Source of the DNA: JBQTKD01 sp052389435
GTDB lineage: Bacteria; Actinomycetota; Actinomycetes; Sporichthyales; Sporichthyaceae
Direction of reading: 5' to 3'
Length of the DNA: 64,000 nucleotides
Assembly (NCBI GenBank): GCA_052389435.1
Contig: JBQTIB010000060.1
Span: 9,125 to 73,124 of the forward strand
The notes under the pieces: model-generated
Seen by the model: only the letters and a program-made list of their open reading frames with translations
The model's database searches: none
What the model was told of the DNA's origin: nothing
In this document: positions 53,398 through 62,561 of the stretch, piece after piece
Numbering within the stretch: position 1 is the first letter of the stretch
Layout: each line of letters starts with the position of its first letter
Made by a program: the position numbers and the translations under genes

Positions 53398-54106
53398 TGC
53401 GCTCCGCCGCGACGCGCTCGGCCTCGCGCGCCGGGTCGGGGTTGCTCACCAGCACCACGGCCGCGCCGGCCGCCAGCGGAGCGAGCAGCCCGGCCATCAG
53501 GCCCGCCTCGGTGTCCAGCCCGCCGGTCAGCAGCACCCGGGAGGAGCGGTCCAGGCCCCAGCCCGCCGCGGCTGCCGCCGCCTGAACGCACAGCTCTCGG
53601 CCGCTGCGCTCGACGTCGGACCGCGCCAGCGCGGGACCGTCGGCGTCCACCGGCCCGCCGACGAACTGGTCGGGTTGGCCCGGACCCAGGCGCGCGTGGT
53701 CGAACACCCCGGGCGGCGGAGGCGGGCCGGGCAGGCCCATCGGGTGCAGGCCCACCAGCACCCGCGGCCCGGAGCACCCGGCCGTCGCCTCGATGGCGTC
53801 GGGGCCGGCCACGGCGTAGTCCGCCTGGGCCGGGTCCAGGCCGGGAGCGGCGACGACGCCCGCGCTCCAGCACGCCAGGTACCACACGACGGTCTGCCAG
53901 TGCGTCGGCAGCCAGAGCGCGACCCGCTCGCCCGGTTCCGCGCCGAGCTCGTCCAGCACGAGGTTCGCGGTCTTGGCGACCGCGTTGGCGGTGGTGGTCC
54001 ACGACAGCTCGACGCGGGCGCCGTCGGCGTCGTCGTAGTAGGTCAGGAACGGGCGCCCGGGATCCGGGCTCGCGTTGACGCGGAACAGCTCGGCGGGAGT
54101 TGTCAT
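53372..54106 (-). CDS. TIGR03089 family protein (AMP-ligase-like N-terminal fragment)
   Basis: A 244-aa protein that looks like the first half of an acyl-CoA synthetase/AMP-binding enzyme: LFRVNASPDPGRPFLTYYDDADG, SWTTTANAVAKTANLV and GERVALWLPTHWQTVVWYLACWSAGVV are typical of its N-terminal subdomain, but the adenylate-forming C-terminal part is missing. This truncated form is the family norm (TIGR03089), found near the F420/mannose genes of actinomycetes. Function is unknown. ATG 54104-54106 is the start. Confidence 0.88.
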   Translation of the reverse strand: MTTPAELFRVNASPDPGRPFLTYYDDADGARVELSWTTTANAVAKTANLVLDELGAEPGERVALWLPTHWQTVVWYLACWSAGVVAAPGLDPAQADYAVAGPDAIEATAGCSGPRVLVGLHPMGLPGPPPPPGVFDHARLGPGQPDQFVGGPVDADGPALARSDVERSGRELCVQAAAAAAGWGLDRSSRVLLTGGLDTEAGLMAGLLAPLAAGAAVVLVSNPDPAREAERVAAERITHRLPAG

Positions 54107-54214
54107 CAACGGGCAGGCTACGGGTGTCGACACACGCCGCAGGCTAGAGGTTGATGACATAGGCTTGCCGGACCGGTGTGTCTTGTCGGGTCGTTCGAAA
54201 AGCAGGGGTGGTGC

Positions 54215-55354
54215 GTGGGTCCGCGGGTACTCGTCGACGCGACGGCCGTACCTGCCGACCGCGGTGGGGTGGGCCGATACATCGACGGCCTGGTACCCGC
54301 ATTGGCCGCGGCCGGCGGTGACATCGCCGTCGCCTGCCAGCGGGCCGACGCCGACCGGCTCTCCCGGCTCGCGCCCACGGCTCGGATCCTGCCCGCGCCG
54401 AGCACCATCGCGCAGCGGCAGAACCGCCTCGCGTGGGAGCAGACCGGGCTGCCGCAGCTCGCCGAGGAGATCGGCGCCGACGTCCTGCACTGTCCGCAGT
54501 ACTCGATGCCGTTCGACACCGACATCCCCGTCGTGGTCACCATCCACGACGCCACGATGTTCAGCGACCCGGACTCCTACGAGGACGAGCGCGGCGACTT
54601 CTTCCGGACCGCCACCCGCACCGCCCTGGCTCGGGCCACCCGGTTCATCGTGCCCTCCCGCGCGACGCGCGACGAACTGATCCGCATGTTCGAAGCCGAC
54701 GCGGCCCAGGTCGACGTCGCCTACCACGGCATCGACACCGCGGTTTTCCGGCCGCCGGACGACACCGAGCGAGACCGGGTCGTCCGCCGCCTCGGCCTGG
54801 CCGGACGCAGCTACGTCGGCTCCCTCGGGGAACTGTCCCGGCGCAAGAACGTTCCCGAACTGATCCGCGGCTGGGTGCAGGGCGTCGCCGACCTGCCCGA
54901 CCCGCCCGCGCTCGTCCTCGCCGGCCCCGCCACGGGAGATCCGGCCGTGCGCGACGCCGTCAACGACGTGCCCGAGCACCTGCGGCTGGTCCGTCCCGGC
55001 TTCCTGCGCCCGGCCGACCTGCCCGGGTTCATGGGCGGCGCGGTGGTCATGGCCTACACCAGTCGCTCGGAGGGCTTCGGCTTCCCGACGCTGGAGGCGA
55101 TGGCCTGCGGTGCGGCGGTGCTGATCGCGCGGCGGCTCTCGCTGCCCGAAATCGGCGGCGAGGCAGCGGCCTACACCGAGCCCGAGGCCGACAGCATCGC
55201 GCGCAACCTGCGGCGCCTGCTCGCCGACCACGACCGCCGGCGGTCGCTGTCCGAGGCGGCGCACGCCCGCTCGCAGCTGTTCACCTGGACCAGTTCGGCG
55301 GAGATCCACCTCGAGACCTACGCGAAGGCCGCCGCAGCGGTCGCCAAGCGCTAG
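54215..55354 (+). CDS. Glycosyltransferase family 4 (mannosyltransferase-like)
   Basis: A 379-aa GT-B enzyme. RVLVDATAVPADRGGVGRYIDGLVPAL is the donor-domain start seen in GT4 mannosyl/rhamnosyl transferases; YVGSLGELSRRKNVPELIRG and the E-x7-E motif in SRSEGFGFPTLEAMACGAAVL are in the C-terminal domain. With the guanylyltransferase 17 nt downstream it could form a GDP-mannose-using pair. GTG 54215 is preceded by AGGGG; the frame is open for 39 nt further, but without a site. Confidence 0.92.
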   Translation: MGPRVLVDATAVPADRGGVGRYIDGLVPALAAAGGDIAVACQRADADRLSRLAPTARILPAPSTIAQRQNRLAWEQTGLPQLAEEIGADVLHCPQYSMPFDTDIPVVVTIHDATMFSDPDSYEDERGDFFRTATRTALARATRFIVPSRATRDELIRMFEADAAQVDVAYHGIDTAVFRPPDDTERDRVVRRLGLAGRSYVGSLGELSRRKNVPELIRGWVQGVADLPDPPALVLAGPATGDPAVRDAVNDVPEHLRLVRPGFLRPADLPGFMGGAVVMAYTSRSEGFGFPTLEAMACGAAVLIARRLSLPEIGGEAAAYTEPEADSIARNLRRLLADHDRRRSLSEAAHARSQLFTWTSSAEIHLETYAKAAAAVAKR

Positions 55355-55371
55355 ACCTGACGGAGCCTCAC

Positions 55372-56448
55372 ATGTCTGCCGCTGAGGCGATTCTGCTCGT
55401 CGGTGGGCAGGGGACGCGGCTGCGTCCGCTCACCTCGCGCACGCCCAAGCCGATGCTCCCCACCGCGGGCGTGCCGCTGCTGACCCACCAGTTGGTGCGG
55501 CTGCGCGAGGCCGGAGTCTCCCACGTGGTGCTCGCGACCTCCTACCGCGCCGAAACCTTCACCGAGTACTTCGGCGACGGCTCCGCGCTCGGCATCGAAC
55601 TCGAGTACGTCGTCGAGGACGTTCCGCTCGGGACCGGCGGCGGCATCCGCAACGCGGCCTCGCGGCTGCGCGGCGCGCCGGACTCCCCGGTGCTGATCTT
55701 CAACGGCGACGTGCTGTCCGGGCACGACCTCGGTGCGCAGCTCACAGCGCACGAGGCCGCCGACGCCGAGGTCACGCTGCACCTGCTCACCGTCCCCGAC
55801 CCGCGCGCGTTCGGCTGCGTCCCGACCGACCCCGACGGGCGGGTGCTCGCCTTCCTGGAGAAAACTCCGGAGCCGGTGAGCGACCAGATCAACGCCGGCT
55901 GCTACGTCTTCCGTCGCTCCACGATCGACTCGATTCCGGCCGGCGTCGTGGTCTCGGTGGAGCGAGACACCTTCCCGGGGTTGCTGACCTCGGGGGCCAA
56001 GGTGCACGGCCACCTCGAGTCGGCGTATTGGCTCGATCTCGGCACCCCTGCCGCATACGTGCGCGGCAGCGCGGACCTGGTGCTCGGCGTCCTGCCGTCG
56101 GTCGCGGTGTCCGCGCCGGGCCCCGCCCTGGTGGACTCGACGGCAGAGATCGGAACCTCGGCGGTGCTGGAGCGCGGCACCGCGGTCGGCCCGAACGTGC
56201 GGGTCGGCGCCGGGGCGATCGTGTCGGGCAGCGTGCTCCTCGAGGGCTGCGTCGTCGAGGCGAGCGCGGTCGTTCGCGACAGCGTCGTCGGTGCCGGCGC
56301 GCACGTGGGGGAGCGGACCCGGCTGTCCGGTGTCGTGGTCGGCGACGGCGCGCACCTCGGCGCGGACAACGAACTGCTCGAGGGCGCCCGCGTCTGGACC
56401 GACGCCGTGCTCGCGGACAAGACCGTCCGTTTCTCCGCGGACGCCTAA
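55372..56448 (+). CDS. Mannose-1-phosphate guanylyltransferase-like nucleotidyltransferase
   Basis: A 358-aa protein. EAILLVGGQGTRLRPLTSRTPKPMLP is the classic NTP-transferase loop (LV replacing LA), and VLIFNGDVLSGHDLG holds the metal Asp. Residues about 245-350 form hexapeptide repeats of a left-handed beta-helix (EIGTSAVLERGTAVGPNVRVGAGA). The order GT4, guanylyltransferase, MPG, fbiB/fbiA is common in actinomycetes, where this protein is annotated as GDP-mannose forming. Glucose-1-P substrates are possible. GGAG lies 7 nt before ATG 55372. Confidence 0.9.
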   Translation: MSAAEAILLVGGQGTRLRPLTSRTPKPMLPTAGVPLLTHQLVRLREAGVSHVVLATSYRAETFTEYFGDGSALGIELEYVVEDVPLGTGGGIRNAASRLRGAPDSPVLIFNGDVLSGHDLGAQLTAHEAADAEVTLHLLTVPDPRAFGCVPTDPDGRVLAFLEKTPEPVSDQINAGCYVFRRSTIDSIPAGVVVSVERDTFPGLLTSGAKVHGHLESAYWLDLGTPAAYVRGSADLVLGVLPSVAVSAPGPALVDSTAEIGTSAVLERGTAVGPNVRVGAGAIVSGSVLLEGCVVEASAVVRDSVVGAGAHVGERTRLSGVVVGDGAHLGADNELLEGARVWTDAVLADKTVRFSADA

Positions 56449-56513
56449 CGCCGATCGGGAACTGTCGGACCCATCGCGCACGATGCGACCATGGCCGGGG
56501 AGGTGCGACGCGC

Positions 56514-57083
56514 ATGTCGGTGGAATGGGGATTGGCCGCGCTCGACGACCACGTCGGGCCGTGGACCGAGCAGGACTATCTCGCCCTTCCGCCGATGGGC
56601 CGGCGCATCGAGTTGCTCGACGGGGCGCTGCTCGTGAACGCCTCGCCGGTGAGCCTGCACCAGCGGATGGCGCTGCGCCTGGCCGTCGAGTTCGAGCGCC
56701 TCCGGCCGATCGACCTCGAGGCCCTGCTCTCGGTCGATGTGCGAGTCGGCGTGGACCGCATCCTCGTGCCGGACGTCGTGGTGGTGCGTGCACGCCAGGG
56801 GAGCGTGCAGGTCTGGGACCCGGAAGACGTGTTGCTCGCACTCGAGATCGGCAGCCCCGGAAGCGTGGGCATGGACCGCGCCGTCAAGCCGCGGCTCTAC
56901 GCCGACGCAGGTATTTCCGTCTACGTGCGGGTGAATCTGGCCGGACCGACCGCCGCGGTGGGCCAGTTGGTCGACGGCCGCTATGTGGTGGACGAGATCG
57001 GGTCGGTGCTGCGGCTGAGCGAACCGTTCGCGGCCGCGATCGACCTCCCGGCGCTGCTGAACGCGCCGCGCGCCGGAACCTGA
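56514..57083 (+). CDS. Uma2 family (PD-(D/E)XK fold) protein
   Basis: A 189-aa DUF820/Uma2 protein. RRIELLDGALLVNASPVSLHQRMALRL opens the fold; ILVPDVVVVRA and LLALEIGSPGSVGMDRAVKPRLYADAGI give the Asp, Glu and Lys of a PD-(D/E)XK nuclease site. Cellular role is unknown; such genes are often multi-copy and mobile. ATG 56514 has GGGGAGG 9 nt upstream. The 199-bp gap downstream (57084-57282) contains a short minus-strand frame of 37 codons but nothing I can name. Confidence 0.9.
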   Translation: MSVEWGLAALDDHVGPWTEQDYLALPPMGRRIELLDGALLVNASPVSLHQRMALRLAVEFERLRPIDLEALLSVDVRVGVDRILVPDVVVVRARQGSVQVWDPEDVLLALEIGSPGSVGMDRAVKPRLYADAGISVYVRVNLAGPTAAVGQLVDGRYVVDEIGSVLRLSEPFAAAIDLPALLNAPRAGT

Positions 57084-57282
57084 CGCGTCGTGACGTTCCC
57101 GCGGGACGTTGATGGCAACGGTGGCCAACACTGCTCCCGGAAGCGTGCCTGCACAGGGTTGGCGTGTCCGAGTCAGCGCAGCCCGGCGGCCGAGCCATCG
57201 AGCAGCGGCCGGAGGTTGTCCTCCCGGATCCACGCGCTCTCGAGCGGTGGAACGTGGTCCGAGGTCAGCGTGGTGCCCCGGA

Positions 57283-57750
57283 TCAACCGGCGTTGCGCTG
57301 GCGCTTGTTGTAGTCCCAGCGGGCCCAGATGGCGGTGCCGGCGGCGATGACGCCGCTGCCGACGATCGTGCCCGCCGTGCTCCACGTGCTGTAGGGCCAG
57401 TCCTCGTTGAGGCCGTAGAGGATGCCGCCGACGATCATCGAGGTAGCGCCCAGGACGGCCACCCCGGTCTTGAGCATGCTGGCGCCCGAGGCCTGCACGG
57501 CCTCCATGGCCTTGCCCTGGATCTTGTCCAGGCGCCGCTCGGCCCAGTCGAACTCCTGGGCCAGGATCCACAGACCCAGGACGATCACGATCAGGCCCGG
57601 GCCGGGGAGCACCATCATCGCGATGCCGACGAGCGTGACCGCGCCGCCGACGACGGTCAGCACGATTTTGCGGGCGGCGGCGTGGGATCGGCCGCGATCC
57701 TTGCGGACCTTGGCGGCCGACAGCGTGTCCTGCGGACCGGAGTCGGTCAC
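57283..57750 (-). CDS. TIGR02611 family (PGPGW motif) membrane protein
   Basis: A 155-aa protein with three or four helices. The block VVGGAVTLVGIAMMVLPGPGLIVIVLGLWILAQEFDWAERRL contains the PGPG turn between two helices that defines the family, and AERRLDK is the conserved cytosolic edge. Function is unknown. GTG 57748-57750 is the start, with AAGGA upstream. It is last in a minus-strand series after three DUF3105 genes and may be co-transcribed with them (12-nt gap to the nearest). Confidence 0.88.
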   Translation of the reverse strand: MTDSGPQDTLSAAKVRKDRGRSHAAARKIVLTVVGGAVTLVGIAMMVLPGPGLIVIVLGLWILAQEFDWAERRLDKIQGKAMEAVQASGASMLKTGVAVLGATSMIVGGILYGLNEDWPYSTWSTAGTIVGSGVIAAGTAIWARWDYNKRQRNAG

Positions 57751-57762
57751 CAGTGCTCGTCC

Positions 57763-58473
57763 TTAGCGAAGGTTGCGTTCCGGAGCGTCGGTCGCAGGGT
57801 ACCTGTCCATGAACTCCTGCACTGCGGCGCCGGACAGGGCGGTGCAGAACAGGCGGTGGCCGTAGGACTTGTTCTTCTTGTCCGGACCGCTCCAGTGCGA
57901 CAGGGCGATGGACTTGCCCGCGGGGAAGGCGCCGTAGGTCGCATCCCACGGGGTGGCGATGAACTGCTGGTAGCGGGCCTCGTGGCGCAGTCGAGCGGCG
58001 AGGTCTTCGATCTCGTCCTGGGTGTTGCCCGAGACGGCCGGGTCGTACCAGAGGACCGTGTAGCCGTGCTCGAGGTTGTGCACCAGGTTCTCCACCGGCG
58101 GCATGTCCCGGGTGGTGAAGAACGGGCGGGCCGAGAACGGGACCGGGTTTTCGTAGTGGGCGCCGTGGCTGGGGGGCGCGACGGCGTAGTCCACCCGGGT
58201 GCCGACCTTCACGTGCATCTGCGCCGGGCCCGCCGGGTCCTTGGTGATCTTGCCGCAGTCGGCGCCCGCCAGCGTGGTGCCGAACTCGGAGATCGGCCGG
58301 CCCAACGGGTCGTCGATCTTCTTCTCGACCCAACCGAAGGCGGGCTTGCCGAAGGCGACGAGCGAGCCCACGAGCAGCGCGCCGAAGAAGACCGCGGAGC
58401 GGCGGCGCTCGCTGCGGCGCTGCTGCGCGCGCAGTCCCTCGATACGGGCACGACGATCGTCCGGTTGCGTCAC
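57763..58473 (-). CDS. DUF3105 protein, copy A
   Basis: A 236-aa protein. A basic cytosolic N-terminus (RRARIEGLRAQQRRSERRRS), one helix (about 34-53) and an extracytoplasmic DUF3105 domain (about 80-230) with HVKVGTRVDYAVAPPSHGAHYENPVPF, VENLVHNLEHGYTVLWYDP and IATPWDATYGAFPAGKSIAL. GTG 58471-58473 follows AGGAGGGG, so a longer in-frame start is rejected. The function of the family is unknown; the invariant His/Glu cluster HNLEHGY could bind a metal. Confidence 0.9.
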   Translation of the reverse strand: MTQPDDRRARIEGLRAQQRRSERRRSAVFFGALLVGSLVAFGKPAFGWVEKKIDDPLGRPISEFGTTLAGADCGKITKDPAGPAQMHVKVGTRVDYAVAPPSHGAHYENPVPFSARPFFTTRDMPPVENLVHNLEHGYTVLWYDPAVSGNTQDEIEDLAARLRHEARYQQFIATPWDATYGAFPAGKSIALSHWSGPDKKNKSYGHRLFCTALSGAAVQEFMDRYPATDAPERNLR

Positions 58474-58551
58474 TGCAGCCCCTCCTGTAACACGTTGGGG
58501 CAACCGTAGGCCCTCGGTTCAGGAAAGCGGTGGAGGCGCTACGGGGAGGCG

Positions 58552-59301
58552 CTACGCGGAGACGTCGTCGATGCCGGGGATCACGCCGTCGCCCCAGATC
58601 GCCATCCAGGCGCGGAACAGTTCGCCGGAGGCCTCGTTGCAGTAGACGCGGTGGGCGAGTTCGTTCTCCCCGGTCACCCAGCGGGTGAGGGCGATCGGGC
58701 CGTTCTCGGGCAGGCGGCCGTACTTGACGTCCCACTCGACGGCGACGAACTTGCTGTAGCGGGGGTCCTTGCGCAGGATCGCCGCCGCCTCCTGGATCAG
58801 CCGCTTCTGGTTCGGGCCCAGCGCGGTGCCGTCGTACCAGAGCACGCTCCAGCCGGCCTTCAGATTGGCGACGAGCCCCTCGACCGGCGGGCGGTCCGCG
58901 GCGGTGTAGTAGCCGGTCTCGTTCACCGCGACGGGCTCGGGCAGCGACGGACCGAAGCTCGGCGGGACGGTCACGTAGTCGACCTTCCGGCCGGGCGTGG
59001 CGGGCGGGATGTTCGGCGGCACCGCGTCGTCGGTGGGCTTGCCGCACCCGGCGATCTGCGGGTTCGGGCCGACCTTCGACAGCGCCTCGTAGGTCTTGTC
59101 GCCCTGGCCCGGGAGCTTGGGGTCGCCCTCGCGCTTGGCGAAGAAAATCGCGCCCGCGACGATCACCAGGACCACCGGCAGTCCGACGAAGATCAGTTTG
59201 TCGCGCAGGGCCTTGCGGTCTTCCTGCTTGACCGCGGCCGCGATGCGCTCGCTGGTCTCCCTGCGGGAGGGCTCGGTCGGATCCTGGGGCTTCTTCGCCA
59301 C
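58552..59301 (-). CDS. DUF3105 protein, copy B (His/Glu motif lost)
   Basis: A 249-aa paralogue with the same plan: charged cytosolic start VAKKPQDPTEPSRRETSER, a helix (about 37-55) and an exported domain. The block equivalent to HNLEHGYTVLWYD reads ANLKAGWSVLWYDG, so the two histidines and the glutamate are gone. GTG 59299-59301 has GAGGA about 9 nt upstream. It lies between copies A and C (gaps 78 and 35 nt). Loss of the motif suggests a non-catalytic partner or a changed role. Confidence 0.87.
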   Translation of the reverse strand: MAKKPQDPTEPSRRETSERIAAAVKQEDRKALRDKLIFVGLPVVLVIVAGAIFFAKREGDPKLPGQGDKTYEALSKVGPNPQIAGCGKPTDDAVPPNIPPATPGRKVDYVTVPPSFGPSLPEPVAVNETGYYTAADRPPVEGLVANLKAGWSVLWYDGTALGPNQKRLIQEAAAILRKDPRYSKFVAVEWDVKYGRLPENGPIALTRWVTGENELAHRVYCNEASGELFRAWMAIWGDGVIPGIDDVSA

Positions 59302-59336
59302 GTCGGCAGTCCTCGCAGTAGGTCGGCGTCGCCGGG

Positions 59337-60065
59337 TCAGGGGGTGTTCGGCTCGGGGGAGTCCGCGGCCGGGTACTGGTTCATGAAGGCGGCGATCGCG
59401 GCGCCCGACACCCTGCCGCAGAACTGCCGGTAGCCCCTGTCGTCGGAGGCGTCGGCCGCCTTCTGCCCCGCGCCCCAGTGCACCAGCGCCAGCGGCTTGC
59501 CCGCCGGGAACGCGCCGCGGGAGGTGTCCCACGGGGTGGCGATGAACTTGCGGGTCACGTTCTCCGACCGAAGCTGGGAGGAGATCTCCTCGAGGGTGTC
59601 CTTCTCCTCGTCGGCCATGCCAGGGTCGTACCAGGCGATGGTGTAGCCGTGCTCGAGGTTGTGCACCAACTGCTCGACGGCCGGGACGTCCTTGGTCGTG
59701 TACCAGCCGCGACGGGACACCGTGATCGGCGACTCGTTGTGCCGGCCGGAGCTCGGCGGAACCAGGTCGTACTCGACCCGGGTCCCGGCCTTCACGTGGT
59801 CGCTGGCTCCCTCGGTCGGATCGACGATGGTCGGGTCGCAGGCCGCGTCCGCGGTCGAGGCGCCCAACTGGGCGACGTCGTCGGAGCCGGAGTCCGTCGC
59901 CAGACCCACGACGGGAATCGCGATGAGGCCGCCGGCGACGACGATGCAGACGCCGACCACGATCAGGTTCTTGCGGCGCTCGGCGGCCTTCTGGGCGCGC
60001 TTCATCTCCTCGACGCGGAACTTGCGGTCCTGCCGGCTCTCGCCGGTCTTGGACTTCTTCGCCAC
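59337..60065 (-). CDS. DUF3105 protein, copy C
   Basis: A 242-aa paralogue. It opens with VAKKSKTGESRQDRKFRVEEM, has a helix at about 33-56, then HVKAGTRVEYDLVPPSSGRHNESPI, VEQLVHNLEHGYTIAWYDPG and IATPWDTSRGAFPAGKPLALVHWG, close to copy A. It starts like copy B (VAKK) but retains the HNLEHGY block. GTG 60063-60065 follows GAGGAAACC. It is first in the series and divergent from the DNA glycosylase gene. Confidence 0.9.
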   Translation of the reverse strand: MAKKSKTGESRQDRKFRVEEMKRAQKAAERRKNLIVVGVCIVVAGGLIAIPVVGLATDSGSDDVAQLGASTADAACDPTIVDPTEGASDHVKAGTRVEYDLVPPSSGRHNESPITVSRRGWYTTKDVPAVEQLVHNLEHGYTIAWYDPGMADEEKDTLEEISSQLRSENVTRKFIATPWDTSRGAFPAGKPLALVHWGAGQKAADASDDRGYRQFCGRVSGAAIAAFMNQYPAADSPEPNTP

Positions 60066-60144
60066 GGTTTCCTCGTGCCTTCCCGCTGAACATCGCCGTG
60101 GGGGACGGGCACGGCGCACCGCGGAGTCTACGGAGGCTCCCTTT

Positions 60145-61128
60145 GTGTCCGATTCGGCCGGCCCCCGGGCGCGATCCGGCCGGCAGACTCGCGGCGTGTC
60201 CGCCTCCGACAGCGCAACCTCTCGGGAGCGGATCTGGTCCCCGGGCCGTGCGCTGGACCTGCACCGGACGGTCGCCGTGCTGCGCCGCGGGGCGGGGGAC
60301 CCGTGCTACGTCGTCGACGCCGCCGGGGCCATCTGGCGCGGCGTCCGCACCCCCGACGGCCCCGGCACGCTCCGGCTCGCGGCCCTGCGCGGCAGCGGCG
60401 AAGTGGCGGCGAGCGCGTGGGGTCCCGGTGCGGACTGGCTGCTGGAACGGGTCCCCCGCCTGTGCGGCGCCGACGACGACCCGTCGGGCTTCGTGCCGCG
60501 CCACCCGGTGCTGCGCGAGGCGTTCGCCCGGCACCCCGGGATGCGGATGACCTCGGCCGATCAGGTCGTCGACCTGCTCGTCCCGTCGATCCTGGAGCAG
60601 AAGACCACCGGCAAGCAGGCGCGCGGCTCCTGGCGGTACCTCGTGCTGGCCTACGGCAGCCCGGCCCCGGGCCCGGCGCCGGCGGGGCTGCGCGTTCCGC
60701 CGACGGCCTCGGAGTGGGCGCGGATCCCGTCGTGGGAGTGGCACAGGGCGGGGGTGGAGCCCCCGCAGTCGCGGACCGTCGTCGCCGCGATGCGCTACGC
60801 GGGGCGTCTCGAGGAGACCGTTGCGCTCGGCACCGAGGCGGCCGACGCCAGACTGCGCGCACTACCGGGGATCGGCGTCTGGACCTCGGCCGAGGTCCGG
60901 CAGCGCTCGCACGGCGACGCCGACGCGGTGTCGGTCGGGGACTACCACCTGTCCAACCAGGTCGGGTACGCGTTGACCGGGCGCCGCGTGGACGACGCGC
61001 AGATGCTCGAACTCCTCGCCCCCTACGCCGGCCACCGCCACCGGGCCTGCCTGTTCGTCGGCCTGTCCGGCATCGCATTCCCCCGCTACGGCCCCCGTCT
61101 GACCATCCAAGATCATCGCGCCCACTGA
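60145..61128 (+). CDS. DNA-3-methyladenine glycosylase (HhH-GPD superfamily)
   Basis: A 327-aa base-excision repair enzyme. The HhH-GPD signature is LEQKTTGKQARGSWR (near residue 152), then LRALPGIGVWTSAEVRQRSHGDADAVSVGDYHLSN with the hairpin GIGVWT and the catalytic Asp in VGDYHL. GTG 60145 is chosen because GGAGG lies 8 nt before it; GTG 60196 is a shorter option. It keeps the usual neighbourhood with fbiB. The 128 bp after it hold no feature beyond one AT-richer patch near 61190. Confidence 0.92.
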   Translation: MSDSAGPRARSGRQTRGVSASDSATSRERIWSPGRALDLHRTVAVLRRGAGDPCYVVDAAGAIWRGVRTPDGPGTLRLAALRGSGEVAASAWGPGADWLLERVPRLCGADDDPSGFVPRHPVLREAFARHPGMRMTSADQVVDLLVPSILEQKTTGKQARGSWRYLVLAYGSPAPGPAPAGLRVPPTASEWARIPSWEWHRAGVEPPQSRTVVAAMRYAGRLEETVALGTEAADARLRALPGIGVWTSAEVRQRSHGDADAVSVGDYHLSNQVGYALTGRRVDDAQMLELLAPYAGHRHRACLFVGLSGIAFPRYGPRLTIQDHRAH

Positions 61129-61256
61129 CGCACGGCGATCGCCAACAGGGACGTCATCCTCCTCCGCGCAGACTCCTCGGGCTTCACGACAAAATTTGCG
61201 GTCCGCAGGAGATTGGGATCGCCGTGGGGGATGTCAACCGCCCACAGCGACGACGT

Positions 61257-62561
61257 TCAGCGATCGAGGACGAACGGGGTTGGGTCGAGCGGGGGGCGGT
61301 CGGTGGGCTTCTCCATCGGGTTGCCGATGCCGACGGCGCCCATGGGCTCCCAGTCCGGCGGGAGGTCGAGGGCGGCGCGGGTGACGTCCGCGGCGAAGAT
61401 CGTCGAGGAGATCCAGCACGCGCCGAGGCCCTCGGCGGCCAGGGCGATCAGCAGGCTCTGGACCGCTCCGCCGGCGGCGGCGACGAACATGTCCCGCTCG
61501 CAGGCGTTGCGGCGGTCGTCGGAGTAGGTGTGCCAGCCGTCGCGGGTCACGCAGGGCACGACGACCAGGGGCGCGCGGCGCAGAACGTCGCCGCGGGCGG
61601 TGCGCTTCGCGATCTGCTCGGGGGTGAACGCGTCGGCGACGAGGTCGACCTTCCACGCGTCGAGCAGGGCGTCCAGGAAGGTCGTGCGGGTGTGCGGATC
61701 GGCGAGCACCACGAAACGGAACGGGTGCGTGTGGTGCGGGGCGGGGGCGGTGAGGGCGGCGGCGATCGCGCGGTCGACGGCGCCGCGGTCCACCGGTTCG
61801 GCGCTCCAGAACCGGACGGTGCGCCGGTTGGCGACGGCCGTGCGCCGGGCCTCGGCGGTACCGAGGGAGAACATGTCGTCGGCCGACGGGCGCAACAGTG
61901 CGCGGGCGCCGGGACCGTCGTCGGCGGTGAGGACGTTCAGGCCGCGCACCACCGCGATCGGCACCCCGCCGAGCTTGGTCTTCACCAGTTCGGCGGCCGA
62001 GGCGATCTCGTCGGCGACGGCGACGACGGTGACCTCGAGGGGGTTGCCGTAGTCGTCGACGCCGCCGCGCAGATCCTCGATCGGGTTCAGGCCCGCGGCT
62101 CCGATGGTCACGTCGACGATGCCCTGCCGCCAGGGCCGGCCGAAGGAGTCGGTGACCAGGACCGCGACGTTGGCGCCGGTCCGCTCCGCGATGCCCGATC
62201 GGATCGCGCGCGCCGAGGCGTCGGGGTCCACCGGAAGCAGCAGCACGGTGCCGGGAGCGACGTTGCTCGCGTCGACGCCCGCCGCGGCCATGACCAGGCC
62301 GTGGCGGGTCTCGACGATCCGCGTACCCCGGCGGTAGGCGACCACGCGCACCGTTTCGGCGTCGATCGCGGCCTCGCGGTCCGGGGCCTGCATCGTGCGA
62401 CCCTCGGCCTTGCTCACGATCTTGCTGGAGACTACGACCACGTCCCCGTCGCGCAGGAACGGCGCGTGACGCACCGTCAGCTCGGCGAGGTCCGTCCCGG
62501 GGACGACCTCGCCGATCCCCTCGACGGGCAGCACCTGCAGGCCTTGCGGGTCCTCCGTCAT
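61257..62561 (-). CDS. fbiB: Coenzyme F420:L-glutamate ligase / dehydro-F420 reductase
   Basis: A 434-aa two-domain protein. Residues about 8-245 form the CofE-type GTP-dependent glutamate ligase (LPVEGIGEVVPGTDL, VVSSKIVSKAEGR, DSFGRPWRQGIVDVTIG). From about 255 on it is a nitroreductase-like FMN domain (RRTVRFWSAEPVDRGAVDRAI, GLGACWISSTIF). The actinobacterial fusion adds glutamates to F420-0 and reduces the dehydro precursor. The ATG overlaps the stop of the repeat mini-gene (ATGA), so translation is coupled to it. Confidence 0.95.
   Translation of the reverse strand: MTEDPQGLQVLPVEGIGEVVPGTDLAELTVRHAPFLRDGDVVVVSSKIVSKAEGRTMQAPDREAAIDAETVRVVAYRRGTRIVETRHGLVMAAAGVDASNVAPGTVLLLPVDPDASARAIRSGIAERTGANVAVLVTDSFGRPWRQGIVDVTIGAAGLNPIEDLRGGVDDYGNPLEVTVVAVADEIASAAELVKTKLGGVPIAVVRGLNVLTADDGPGARALLRPSADDMFSLGTAEARRTAVANRRTVRFWSAEPVDRGAVDRAIAAALTAPAPHHTHPFRFVVLADPHTRTTFLDALLDAWKVDLVADAFTPEQIAKRTARGDVLRRAPLVVVPCVTRDGWHTYSDDRRNACERDMFVAAAGGAVQSLLIALAAEGLGACWISSTIFAADVTRAALDLPPDWEPMGAVGIGNPMEKPTDRPPLDPTPFVLDR

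Noticed and set aside
57173..57286. A 37-codon minus-strand frame after the TIGR02611 gene
   Set aside because: It has no ribosome site or -10 box and resembles no family I know; too short to support.
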